Notes under the pieces: generated by a model
Seen by the model: only the letters and a program-made list of their open reading frames with translations
Told to the model about the DNA's origin: nothing
Databases searched by the model: none
Assembly (NCBI GenBank): GCA_020434565.1
Contig: JAGRAO010000010.1
Location: 1 to 32,768 of the forward strand
Length of the DNA stretch: 32,768 bases
Origin: Bdellovibrionales bacterium
Lineage (GTDB): Bacteria; Bdellovibrionota_C; UBA2361; RFPC01
Reading direction: 5' to 3'
Program-made: the position numbers and the translations under genes
Shown: positions 16,460 through 23,471 of the stretch, piece after piece
Layout: the number at the start of each line of letters is the position of its first letter
Numbering within the stretch: the stretch's first letter is position 1

Positions 16460-17011
16460 ATGCGTATTTCCCGTTCGACTCCCAGTACGGCGATGAGCAA
16501 CCCTGATCCCGACCTGCGAGTCACTGATTCGGATCTCACGGAGGGAATGACCTCGGGGGATTCGCGGGAAAGTGGCGTTTCGATCAAGCCGGGCAGCGAA
16601 TGTGCCCTGGCCGATCGCGACATCATGGAAGAAGTCGAGAGCGGGATCGTTCCGATGCGCCCGCGTGTTCAGGAGCCCAAGTGGCCCAATCGCGCGTGCA
16701 ATCGGTACCCCGGTCGTCGATTCCTCACACAGCACCGTCACATCCGCCGTGCCCGTCGCCTTAAGTGGCTTCTGGCCCAGGAAGATCTGATCGACGCCTT
16801 CACCACCCGTGAGGTGTTCTTCGGTGACGATCGGTTCTTTGACCTCCGCGATGAGCAGGAGAACTGGATTCCGGAGGGGTACGAGGCAACGGTCGACGAG
16901 TGGATGCACCGAGAGCGCGAGCGCGATCTCCCGTTCACTCTCAGCGACGAGAGGGCTCGTTACGAGTACCTCGACTGGTGGGAGGAGCGCGAGATGAGCC
17001 ACGCAGCTTGA
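16460..17011 (+). CDS. Unrecognised charged protein with GC-rich, highly biased codon use
   Basis: The protein has 183 residues. AAAGGAGAG ends a few bases before the ATG, the best ribosome-binding site in the region. The N-terminal 60 residues are Ser/Asp-rich and probably disordered. The C-terminal part is rich in Arg, Asp, Glu and Trp (RRARRLKWLLAQEDLIDAF, DEWMHRERERDLPFTL, YEYLDWWEEREMSHAA). No domain is recognised; no signal or membrane segment is seen. Codon use differs sharply from all neighbours: Arg is mostly CGT/CGC with few CGA/AGA, and GC-ending codons dominate. Two sampled 60-base lines are 60% and 62% GC against 52% in a neighbouring line. This fits either very high expression with codon selection or recent transfer; the strong ribosome-binding site and structured leader favour expression. 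Confidence 0.75.
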   Translation: MRISRSTPSTAMSNPDPDLRVTDSDLTEGMTSGDSRESGVSIKPGSECALADRDIMEEVESGIVPMRPRVQEPKWPNRACNRYPGRRFLTQHRHIRRARRLKWLLAQEDLIDAFTTREVFFGDDRFFDLRDEQENWIPEGYEATVDEWMHRERERDLPFTLSDERARYEYLDWWEEREMSHAA

Positions 17012-17251
17012 GTTCGCCAACAACTTGAATGACTTCTCGGTCGAGTTCCGCGAAAGCTGAACCCGACCTTTCGGTTTCCGAGAAGGTTCTTGACCCATCA
17101 AGAGCCACCCTTCTTTTACCTGAGCACTGCAAAAGCCGATACGGCGTCTTGACGGAACAGGGGATGAAAGACTTCTCAGAGAGAACGAGGAGCGCTTGTC
17201 CCAAAGAGAAACAACAACACCGACACTGACCTCAAACCACTTCTAGAGTTT

Positions 17252-17494
17252 TTAATCCTTTGCCATCTCACCGAGGGCCCGAGACAGACGACGCTCGACA
17301 GAAGTCTCGATAGAGGTCATCGGTCTCACATCCGCGACGATTCCTCGTAGGGTTTCAGGAACCTGAGCTTCCAGCAAAGAGATCCCTTCTTCAATGGAGC
17401 GAGAGTCTCCAGATTCTAAGCGAGCTTCTGCTTCTCGTCGGGCTTGATCTTGATCGAGTGTTACTCTTGATGGTTGCGGAGCGTTTAGTGTCAT
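17252..17494 (-). CDS. Small hypothetical protein
   Basis: The protein has 80 residues. The ATG at 17494 is preferred to a TTG at 17509 because GAGGAA (17502-17507) stands 7 bases before it. The protein is hydrophilic with a charged, probably helical run (LDQDQARREAEARLESGDSR, SVERRLSRALGEMAKD). No Cys, signal peptide or membrane helix is seen and no family is recognised. It lies 95 bases after the next gene on the same strand and could share its transcript. The 240 bases between this stop and the codon-biased gene hold nothing I can support. Confidence 0.55.
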   Translation of the reverse strand: MTLNAPQPSRVTLDQDQARREAEARLESGDSRSIEEGISLLEAQVPETLRGIVADVRPMTSIETSVERRLSRALGEMAKD

Positions 17495-17589
17495 GAGCTT
17501 CTTCCTCAAATCGAATCAACGTACTTCCACTTATACCATTGGCAAGAACAATAACCTCGCAAGAACTCACGTTCGACCGAAGAATCCAA

Positions 17590-17925
17590 TCAGCGATTCT
17601 CACATTGTCTGGTTGACGGGAACCGGTCGCTTTCACGCATAACCTTTTGAACTATCGACGAAAGATCCTCTCGCCCACCATATTGGCTCTGAAGTGAGGT
17701 GACAATCGCTCCGCGCCCCATATGTGCATCAATTTTTGAGCAAATTGCGCCAACTAATTCTCGAGGAATCTCAAGATGTCCCTCTCCCGGACGAATTCGG
17801 AGAGCAATAAAGTCTATTCGATCAAGATCCGAATCCTTCTGTGGCTCCAGGGCGGGAAGTCCTGCACGCGGCCCCCATTCCGGGGTAACTAATTGAGTGC
17901 GAGATATTGCAGGTGCCGATCGCAT
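17590..17925 (-). CDS. Small hypothetical protein
   Basis: The protein has 111 residues. The ATG at 17925 follows CAGGAGG (17931-17937) at a 5-base spacing, which settles the start. It is soluble, with a central segment of mixed charge (DRIDFIALRIRPGEGHLEIP, RELVGAICSKIDAHMGRG) and a C-terminal helix-like run (DLSSIVQKVMRESDRFP). Two Cys are present. No family is recognised. It probably heads a two-gene minus-strand unit with the 80-residue protein. The 232 bases before its start (to 18157) contain a GAGATC/GATCTC repeat but no clear promoter. Confidence 0.6.
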   Translation of the reverse strand: MRSAPAISRTQLVTPEWGPRAGLPALEPQKDSDLDRIDFIALRIRPGEGHLEIPRELVGAICSKIDAHMGRGAIVTSLQSQYGGREDLSSIVQKVMRESDRFPSTRQCENR

Positions 17926-18082
17926 AATTCCCTCCTGAATCATTTTAAGGGCGAGCGAAAGGCTATCAATTTATCGTCGATTGTCCAGTTTTGGGAGTTA
18001 ATTCCGGCAATATGGACTGTGAACATTTTATGAGAAAGCTCCTGTTGCCCCGTTGCTTGAAGTGGAACGAGATATTTTTTAC

Positions 18083-18102
18083 GAGATCAATGAATAGATC
18101 TC
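18083..18102. repeat. Inverted repeat GAGATC-N8-GATCTC
   Basis: A perfect 6+6 inverted repeat with an 8-base AT-rich spacer lies between two minus-strand genes. It is placed where a promoter operator for the 111-residue gene or a weak terminator for the 110-residue gene could lie. No T run follows on the minus strand, so a terminator is unlikely. Confidence 0.25.
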
Positions 18103-18157
18103 TCGATTCAATTACTCAAAAAAACCAGTAATACCCGAGGGTAAACAAAGCAAAAGA

Positions 18158-18490
18158 TTAGAAGCGTACATAACCCTGATCAGGAGAGTATGCCGCTTGT
18201 TGGATCAATGGAGTCGGTGGACAACGCCGAACTGGAAGTGGTCGTGCGCTCCCTTCTTCTGCTCTTACAAGGCGAAGAAGTGGCGCATCTGCGGAATCTT
18301 CGCGAACGACTCTCAGCTCAAAGCTGTACTGAAAGAGTTTCCCCTGCAAGACATCCGCATGGGTCGGAAGATCAATCTTCTGAAGAAGAGTTTCAATTGT
18401 CGGGGGAATCTCCGGGACAAGAAGCCCGACTTCGGCGTAGATCCATCTTCCCACCAAAATCGATATTAAGAGAGAAATGAGAATCCTCAT
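18158..18490 (-). CDS. Small exported or membrane-anchored hypothetical protein
   Basis: The protein has 110 residues. GGAGG (18494-18498) lies only 3 bases before the ATG at 18490. The N-terminus (MRILISLLISILVGRWIYAE) is a signal peptide or membrane anchor, which is the main reason for choosing this strand over overlapping plus-strand frames. The rest is polar with Pro-rich stretches (VPEIPPTIETLLQKIDLP; RCPPTPLIQQAAYSPDQ). One Cys remains. No family is recognised. Confidence 0.5.
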   Translation of the reverse strand: MRILISLLISILVGRWIYAEVGLLVPEIPPTIETLLQKIDLPTHADVLQGKLFQYSFELRVVREDSADAPLLRLVRAEEGSARPLPVRRCPPTPLIQQAAYSPDQGYVRF

Positions 18491-18784
18491 TGGCCTCCGA
18501 GAAAAACCTGTTCAGTGAGGAACTACAAAAAACGCGTATATCGGGACTACCTATTCCTCTTATCTCGGGTTTCGAGAGCTCTGCTTCAAGTAACAAGCTA
18601 ATCCTTTGAAAATACGTCGATTCGAGTCATTTGCTCCTCCTCCTAAGACGGTCAGCGACCCAAATCCATCGAGCTCTTCAGGTTTTTGAAGGAAATAGGC
18701 CGAATTTGTTCCCTTTCGCTTGGTGAAGCGTTAAACACAGATCATCGAATTAGGAAATCAATCGCGATCCTGGCGCAACCTCAG

Positions 18785-19705
18785 ATGAAAATTAGAATAA
18801 ACCCCAAGCTCATCTCGCCCTTGCTTTTTTCGTTTTTGGCTCTCTCGACGCCGCTTTTTGCCCAGCAGTACATAACGATCGACCATAACCTTGGATTGTA
18901 TTGTGCGGTGTATCCTGATAACTCGTTGGCACTGGCGGGACTGAATACTTCAAATGGCAATCTCGTAGTAAGCCTTCTTGATGCCGATGAGAAGATTTTA
19001 GATCTCGATTCAAAGATTAAAGGTTTAAAAAAGAGACAGCAAAAACTCCGCAAAGTCATTCACGCGAACAGCCCCTCAAAAATCTCCTCAGACGTAAAAT
19101 TCCTCATTAAAGTCGTTCTCAAAGTCGTCAAAAACAAAGACATTAAGCTCTCAGACAGAGTCGTGGTTAAAGAATCTCGTAAACTCATCAAAAAATACGA
19201 CGCTCAGATCGACAACTTTCGTTCGGTCCGAGAAAAAGTAGCGATGTGCCGAGATCAAGAAGAGCCGCCCTCTCCCTCTTCGGCGACTGTGAAAATCGTT
19301 GACTTTGTTTTCACCCATCCAGATCAAGGCATAGACTACTACCTCGCTGGCTTGGCGCTCGTAGCAACGGTTGACCCAAAGGTCATTCGAGGCTCAATGT
19401 GTGTCACGGTTACTGAGCGGGCTAATGGCGATATAGGCAAACTCTTCCCTTACGAAGACTATATTCAGCTTGTGCGGAATCCGTGTCTCTATTTTTACGG
19501 CACTGCTTTTCAGAACTATCCACTCTGCACAGGAGAACTCGTGGACGGAAACCCAAACACCGTCGTGGCCTGGTTTGATGTCGTTATCTCGTCTGCTCCC
19601 ATTTCACAAACCTACTTTGATAAGTGGGAATCTATGAAAGAGCGAATTGAGCCTATCTCAGCTCGACCTCGAACGAAGAGATCCCCCTGCCTTGGGGAGA
19701 GCTGA
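18785..19705 (+). CDS. Secreted protein with a basic helical region, unknown function
   Basis: The protein has 306 residues. The ATG at 18785 gives a standard signal peptide (MKIRINPKLISPLLFSFLAL, cleavage near LFAQQ); an in-frame TTG at 18686 would add 33 residues that do not look like protein. Residues 65-165 are Lys-rich and helical (LDSKIKGLKKRQQKLRKVIH; VVKESRKLIKKYDAQIDNF), probably a coiled coil. The C-terminal half is strand-rich with six Cys, likely disulfide-bonded in the periplasm or outside the cell (MCVTVTERANGD; NPCLYFYGTA; YPLCTGEL). No known domain is recognised. A 5-bp hairpin CGCTT/AAGCG (18717-18730) lies 54 bases upstream. It stands alone between two gaps of over 200 bases. 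Confidence 0.6.
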   Translation: MKIRINPKLISPLLFSFLALSTPLFAQQYITIDHNLGLYCAVYPDNSLALAGLNTSNGNLVVSLLDADEKILDLDSKIKGLKKRQQKLRKVIHANSPSKISSDVKFLIKVVLKVVKNKDIKLSDRVVVKESRKLIKKYDAQIDNFRSVREKVAMCRDQEEPPSPSSATVKIVDFVFTHPDQGIDYYLAGLALVATVDPKVIRGSMCVTVTERANGDIGKLFPYEDYIQLVRNPCLYFYGTAFQNYPLCTGELVDGNPNTVVAWFDVVISSAPISQTYFDKWESMKERIEPISARPRTKRSPCLGES

Positions 19706-19773
19706 CCTCCCGCCTTATAGAAACTGAGGGACGAGGCAACTGCTTGAATTGATAGAGAGAACTCAAGTGCAAG

Positions 19774-19799
19774 GAGGACTTCATCGCCTTGACGTCCTC
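19774..19799 (+). terminator. Possible hairpin after the secreted-protein gene
   Basis: GAGGAC (19774-19779) pairs with GTCCTC (19794-19799) across a 14-base loop, 69 bases after the stop. There is no T run behind it, so it is at best a Rho-dependent or non-terminating structure. Confidence 0.2.
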
Positions 19800-19930
19800 T
19801 AAGGCTCTGCAAGGAGCTTTGGCCTGAGCGCCATGAGCGAGTTGTCTTACAGAAAAATCAGGTACTTCGGTCCCTCATTTTGCCTCGAGAAATGCCGATA
19901 GTGATCTTGGAAATCTCTGAGGAACGCAAT

Positions 19931-20539
19931 ATGACAAACACTTCAGTGCATGATCAGCAAGCAGAAGAGAAAGACCTTGAGCAGACGATCTTTGAGATAG
20001 CAGAGCATCAACGAGATGAAGACTACTATTCGCTCTACTCTTTACTCCGCGAAAGAACAGTCTACTTGCCAATCGATGGCGATTCTCTCTCTCCTTCGGC
20101 GAAAACTGGCGAACGACACGCAACAACCGCAAACGAAGGTCTCAACGCGAGACTCGTTCAAATCGATCAATGTGAAGAACCTTTTCTGCTTGCCACCACC
20201 AACTCCGAGAATCAAAGCCTCAAAGATGCTTACGTAGAAATCGAATGGATTGAGTTCCTCAAGATGGCTTCCCAACTTCCGGATCTTGGAGGGATTATGC
20301 TTCAAGGAGAGAAATCGTGGGTGGCGTTTGATTCAGCAAGAGTCTCTTTTATTCTTGAATGGTACGAGAGAATCACCGATCCAGGTTTGGGCATTCCCCT
20401 GCTTCCAATTGTCTTTGTTGGTATAGCCTTTTTGACGTATTTCTTTGGTTGGATAGTAATTGGTGGGGTCGTGGCTCTCGCCGTTGCCATGACGGTCGGA
20501 ACGATTGTCTACGATAAAATTAAAGGCAAAACGAGCTAA
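19931..20539 (+). CDS. Protein with possible SseB-like domain and C-terminal membrane helices
   Basis: The protein has 202 residues. GAGGAA (19919-19924) is 6 bases before the ATG at 19931, which decides the start over 19880. Residues 10-140 have the layout of SseB N-terminal domains: an initial helix (LEQTIFEIAEHQRDEDYYSL), LLRERTVYLPID, a polar loop, PFLLATTNSE, and GIMLQGEKSWVAFD. The match is only moderate. Residues 150-195 are two close membrane helices (IPLLPIVFVGIAFLTYFFGW; VVALAVAMTVGTIVYDK) with a short lysine tail. It is probably a soluble head anchored to the inner membrane. SseB-like domains occur in many otherwise uncharacterised proteins, so the function is unknown. Confidence 0.55.
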   Translation: MTNTSVHDQQAEEKDLEQTIFEIAEHQRDEDYYSLYSLLRERTVYLPIDGDSLSPSAKTGERHATTANEGLNARLVQIDQCEEPFLLATTNSENQSLKDAYVEIEWIEFLKMASQLPDLGGIMLQGEKSWVAFDSARVSFILEWYERITDPGLGIPLLPIVFVGIAFLTYFFGWIVIGGVVALAVAMTVGTIVYDKIKGKTS

Positions 20540-20558
20540 GAGCGCCCTACTCTTTGTC

Positions 20559-20978
20559 CTATGCAGCTCCAGTTCGAGAGAGCGGCTTTCTCCTGAGAGC
20601 CGATATACGGCGTGCTTCTCCAGCTCTCCTTCCTACCGCACTCCAGACATGTTCAATCAATCCTTCTTGGACGACGGCAAGACCGAGTTTAGTGGGCGCG
20701 TATTCTTTAATAGGTTTATTTGTATTGGCGTATCCAATTGTTACTAAATCGAGTCGGCTCAAAGAATGAAGAAGCTGTGCCATGCTCATTGAATTGAGAT
20801 CCACCTTCTCTTTGTGAGCTTCAATCATGCCACACATCACAGGACCTCCCCGTCGTTCAAATTCACGGACAAGGCAGACGAGTGCCAATCCGTGCTGCTC
20901 TGAGAGCTTTGCCAGCTTCCCGAAGAGTTCACGGGGTTCGCGAGCAGCAATCACCTGTGCGGCAAGGTCAATCCTCAT
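20559..20978 (-). CDS. Small hypothetical protein, possibly winged-helix
   Basis: The protein has 139 residues from ATG 20978. The frame stays open upstream (ATG 21119, TTG 21134), but those extra residues look unlike protein and none of the starts has a Shine-Dalgarno. The visible helices (LFGKLAKLSEQHGLALVCLV; SMAQLLHSLSRLDLVTIGYA) followed by YAPTKLGLAVVQEGLI resemble the end of a winged-helix regulator, where a '.T.lGl..v' wing is common. The tail is Arg-rich (RRAGEARRISALRRKPLSRT). It is convergent with the SseB-like gene, 19 bases away. The call as a DNA-binding protein is tentative. Confidence 0.45.
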   Translation of the reverse strand: MRIDLAAQVIAAREPRELFGKLAKLSEQHGLALVCLVREFERRGGPVMCGMIEAHKEKVDLNSMSMAQLLHSLSRLDLVTIGYANTNKPIKEYAPTKLGLAVVQEGLIEHVWSAVGRRAGEARRISALRRKPLSRTGAA

Positions 20979-21220
20979 ATCCGCGGAAAATCTGGCACTT
21001 TGAGGGCTCTGCACTGGTTTACTCCTAGTGAAACATGAGCCTCGAAGGATATTCCGCTCCCTTTTCCTAAGCAAACCATTCGACTCGTCAGCGGATGTCC
21101 CCGAAGGGTGAGTGACCATTCGAAGCCAGCTCAACGAAGCCTATAATGTCCTAACCCCTCGGTAAGAGGAAAATCTCTTCACCTTCGCCTAAGAAACGAC
21201 AAATTGATACGATACGAGTG

Positions 21221-22168
21221 ATGATTCTCGACGATGGATACGGCGCAGAACGCCATGAATCTCCGGATCGAAGAAGTGAGTTTTCGCCGAAGCTCACAAA
21301 GCTCGTTGAAGCACTGCGAGAGAAAATAGATTGCCCTCAATCGTTCGATGATTTCGTTGACCTTGTTGCAGCTCGAATTGATCCCGAAGAGCGAATCGAA
21401 CTCACGAGACTTCTTCAAGAGGAGTTGCAAAACCCTTTCCGCTGTAGTGAGAGAGCTCGACAATGCGGAGTAACGCTCTCTGTGCTTGCGAAACCTCCAA
21501 GGGAAAATACACCAACTGGGGATTTTTTTGACGCCTTCGAAGTGCCAGATCGTAGGTTCAGCATCTTCATCGGAGATGCTGTCGGGCACGACACCCAAAC
21601 CGCGTGGGATAACTCTGCCCGGTTTAATCTCTACACCCGAGAGCCAAACTTCATAGAGAGAGCCTTTCCTCATGGAGTCACGGCACAGAAGGTCCTTGAG
21701 TATATTGACCAGTATTGCAATTTTCGCGGCACACCTGGTCTCGATGCGGTCGTGGCCTCACATGTTCTCTTAGATCCACAGACGGGAGAATTCTCTTTCG
21801 CAAACGCTGGGAATACCCCCTATCTAGGCATCATTCGAGCAACTGGCGAGCTTGAGTTTCTCAGAGCATGCGGAGGCCCTTTAGGTCATCCCGAACTTTT
21901 CGAATATTTGCAGAGTGAACCAAATTGTATCCACGGAAAGCTCGAACACGGAGATGTGGCGATCATGGCCTCAGATGGACTGTTTGATGGAGTTCACATC
22001 TCTGGACAAAAAATGTCTGACTCATTTCGCGAAGTTCTCGAGGATCTTTTAGGGAAGTCAGTAACCCCGCAACAAGTGCTCGCACATGTATACTCTCATC
22101 TTCGCTCCACAAAAGACGATCTCGTCATCTGCGCTTTTGGATTGTCGCCCTCGACCGGCATTCGATAG
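21221..22168 (+). CDS. PP2C-type (SpoIIE/RsbU-like) serine/threonine phosphatase
   Basis: The protein has 315 residues from ATG 21221 (a GTG lies directly before it; no ribosome-binding site). The N-terminal 85 residues are helical and unrecognised, in place of the PAS, GAF or HAMP parts common in this family. The phosphatase domain (about 86-310) has the metal-binding Asp residues in place: TGDFFDAFEV (near 99-108), FIGDAVGHD (118-124), FANAGNTPY (193-201), GDVAIMASDGLFDG (245-257) and KDDLVICAF (298-306). These enzymes dephosphorylate anti-sigma-factor antagonists in partner-switching pathways or act on other phosphoproteins. No antagonist (STAS) or anti-sigma kinase gene is in the window. 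It is followed by an unknown soluble protein and a hybrid kinase on the opposite strand. Confidence 0.85.
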   Translation: MILDDGYGAERHESPDRRSEFSPKLTKLVEALREKIDCPQSFDDFVDLVAARIDPEERIELTRLLQEELQNPFRCSERARQCGVTLSVLAKPPRENTPTGDFFDAFEVPDRRFSIFIGDAVGHDTQTAWDNSARFNLYTREPNFIERAFPHGVTAQKVLEYIDQYCNFRGTPGLDAVVASHVLLDPQTGEFSFANAGNTPYLGIIRATGELEFLRACGGPLGHPELFEYLQSEPNCIHGKLEHGDVAIMASDGLFDGVHISGQKMSDSFREVLEDLLGKSVTPQQVLAHVYSHLRSTKDDLVICAFGLSPSTGIR

Positions 22169-22183
22169 AAGTCCTTTCGCGAA

Positions 22184-22246
22184 CTTAGCGCTTTTATATG
22201 CCGACAGACCTACCGTTATTCGCAAAGCAGTCCCTCTTGCGCTAAG
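22184..22246 (+). repeat. Nested inverted repeats between phosphatase and the next gene
   Basis: CTTAGCGC (22184-22191) is perfectly complementary to GCGCTAAG (22239-22246), 47 bases apart. GCGAA (22179-22183) also matches TTCGC (22219-22223), which would compete with the first pairing. Both lie within the 112-base intergenic segment. An RNA structure controlling the gene at 22281 is possible. Confidence 0.3.
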
Positions 22247-22280
22247 ATGCCGCCCCCCAAGAAGTTTGGAGGTACCACCA

Positions 22281-23450
22281 ATGGATCCGACATCCCACCA
22301 TCTGGAACCACGTCCTGAAAGAGATCCCCAGCTCCACGCTGCGATTTTAAGAGCTCTAGAGAGCGCGGAGTTAGAGCTCCTTGGACCCGAGGCTCCGCTT
22401 CCAGAGGGAAAACTTCGATACTTTCTCTCTGATTCCAACGGCGGTATTGGCTACGTTGATGTGGATGATTTTTTGCAGGCGGCCGTCATCTCTGAATTCT
22501 ACGAACAAGATCCCGTGGTAAGAGAACGGGCCGGTGCTGGGCTCACGTTTGAGCTCGTAGAAGTAATTTCACCAGGAGACACACCTTCAGCTTCTGCTCG
22601 ACACATCATTGGCCAACAACCCGATGGAAGCGGATTTGTCCTTTCTCAGAACCACGATTTTCGAAGAAGTCTTCCTCGTCAAGAAGAAGTAGAAGTGTGC
22701 ATGTGCGAACTGAAACCGATTGTTGGAGGAGTCGTCGTTCAGGAAGAGGATTTTGAGCATTGGCTACCGATTGAATCTCGTGAAATCTCTTACCCGCCAG
22801 ATAAAGTTCCCCAAACCGACTTTCCTCTTTCGAAAGCGAGAGGGCTTTTAGAAGGAGAGGCTTCATTCCGTCTCCTTCCCGAAGGACTCGGCTCTGTTCG
22901 ATCCAAACTGCCTATGAGCCCCGTGCTATCGCTTTTTGTTCGAGGTGCTGGAATAGAGTTAAATCTTGAGGGGGCTTCCGGAGAATTTGAAGATCTCGGA
23001 GCGTTGCATATTCTCAGCGAGATAGGGAAACGGTTCCACACTCTCCAAGAAACACTTCCCCCGCACACGAACCCAAGGCCCGAGATCATAAGATGCTGCA
23101 CCAATGGAGACGGACTCGTGCGGGCTACCCTCGCGCTTGAGCCTCACTTCTCACTCGGAGAGGGCGACACCCTCGGCACCTTTGAATATCGAGTTCTCGA
23201 TCTCGCGAATCAACCCGAAAGGCTCGGCGAAGCCGTGCTTCAACCGTTTTTGCAGGCGTTCGCGACCTCCCTGCGTGTAAAAGCAACTCTTATGCAACAA
23301 GTACTCGCGTTGCGTCCGGGATCCACTACGAATGAAGAAATTATTCATGGTGCGTTGGCGCTTGGCAAAGCAGCCCGTGCACTGGCGCTCGGAATAGCCC
23401 AGGGAAATGTCCTGCGGATATCTGAAATTCCAAAAGGAAGCGACTCATGA
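22281..23450 (+). CDS. Large soluble protein of unknown function
   Basis: The protein has 389 residues. GGAGG (22268-22272) is 8 bases before the ATG at 22281, which decides the start; the long upstream extension overlaps the phosphatase and is not real. The protein is acidic, without signal peptide or membrane helix. Helical ends (LHAAILRALESAELELLG; VLQPFLQAFATSLRVKATLM) flank a strand-rich middle (LTFELVEVISPGD; GVVVQEEDFEHWLPIE; LSLFVRGAGIELNLEGASGE). No motif or family is recognised. It lies 112 bases after the phosphatase and may be its partner. Its stop is 21 bases from the convergent stop of the kinase. Confidence 0.65.
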   Translation: MDPTSHHLEPRPERDPQLHAAILRALESAELELLGPEAPLPEGKLRYFLSDSNGGIGYVDVDDFLQAAVISEFYEQDPVVRERAGAGLTFELVEVISPGDTPSASARHIIGQQPDGSGFVLSQNHDFRRSLPRQEEVEVCMCELKPIVGGVVVQEEDFEHWLPIESREISYPPDKVPQTDFPLSKARGLLEGEASFRLLPEGLGSVRSKLPMSPVLSLFVRGAGIELNLEGASGEFEDLGALHILSEIGKRFHTLQETLPPHTNPRPEIIRCCTNGDGLVRATLALEPHFSLGEGDTLGTFEYRVLDLANQPERLGEAVLQPFLQAFATSLRVKATLMQQVLALRPGSTTNEEIIHGALALGKAARALALGIAQGNVLRISEIPKGSDS

Positions 23451-23471
23451 ACAGCGGCTTCAACATCGCCT

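Noticed and set aside
16340-17101. Long minus-strand frame of 253 codons opposite the codon-biased gene
   Set aside because: The plus strand has a strong Shine-Dalgarno and coherent codon bias. A long antisense frame is expected in GC-rich sequence.
17029-17229. Plus-strand frame of 66 codons after the codon-biased gene
   Set aside because: No ribosome-binding site, low-complexity charged sequence, and no similarity to anything recognised.
18190-18480. Plus-strand frames opposite the 110-residue minus-strand gene
   Set aside because: No ribosome-binding site, and the minus-strand frame has a convincing signal peptide and Shine-Dalgarno.
21179-21673. Minus-strand frame of 164 codons opposite the PP2C phosphatase
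   Set aside because: The plus-strand frame contains all the PP2C metal-binding motifs; the antisense frame has none and no ribosome-binding site.
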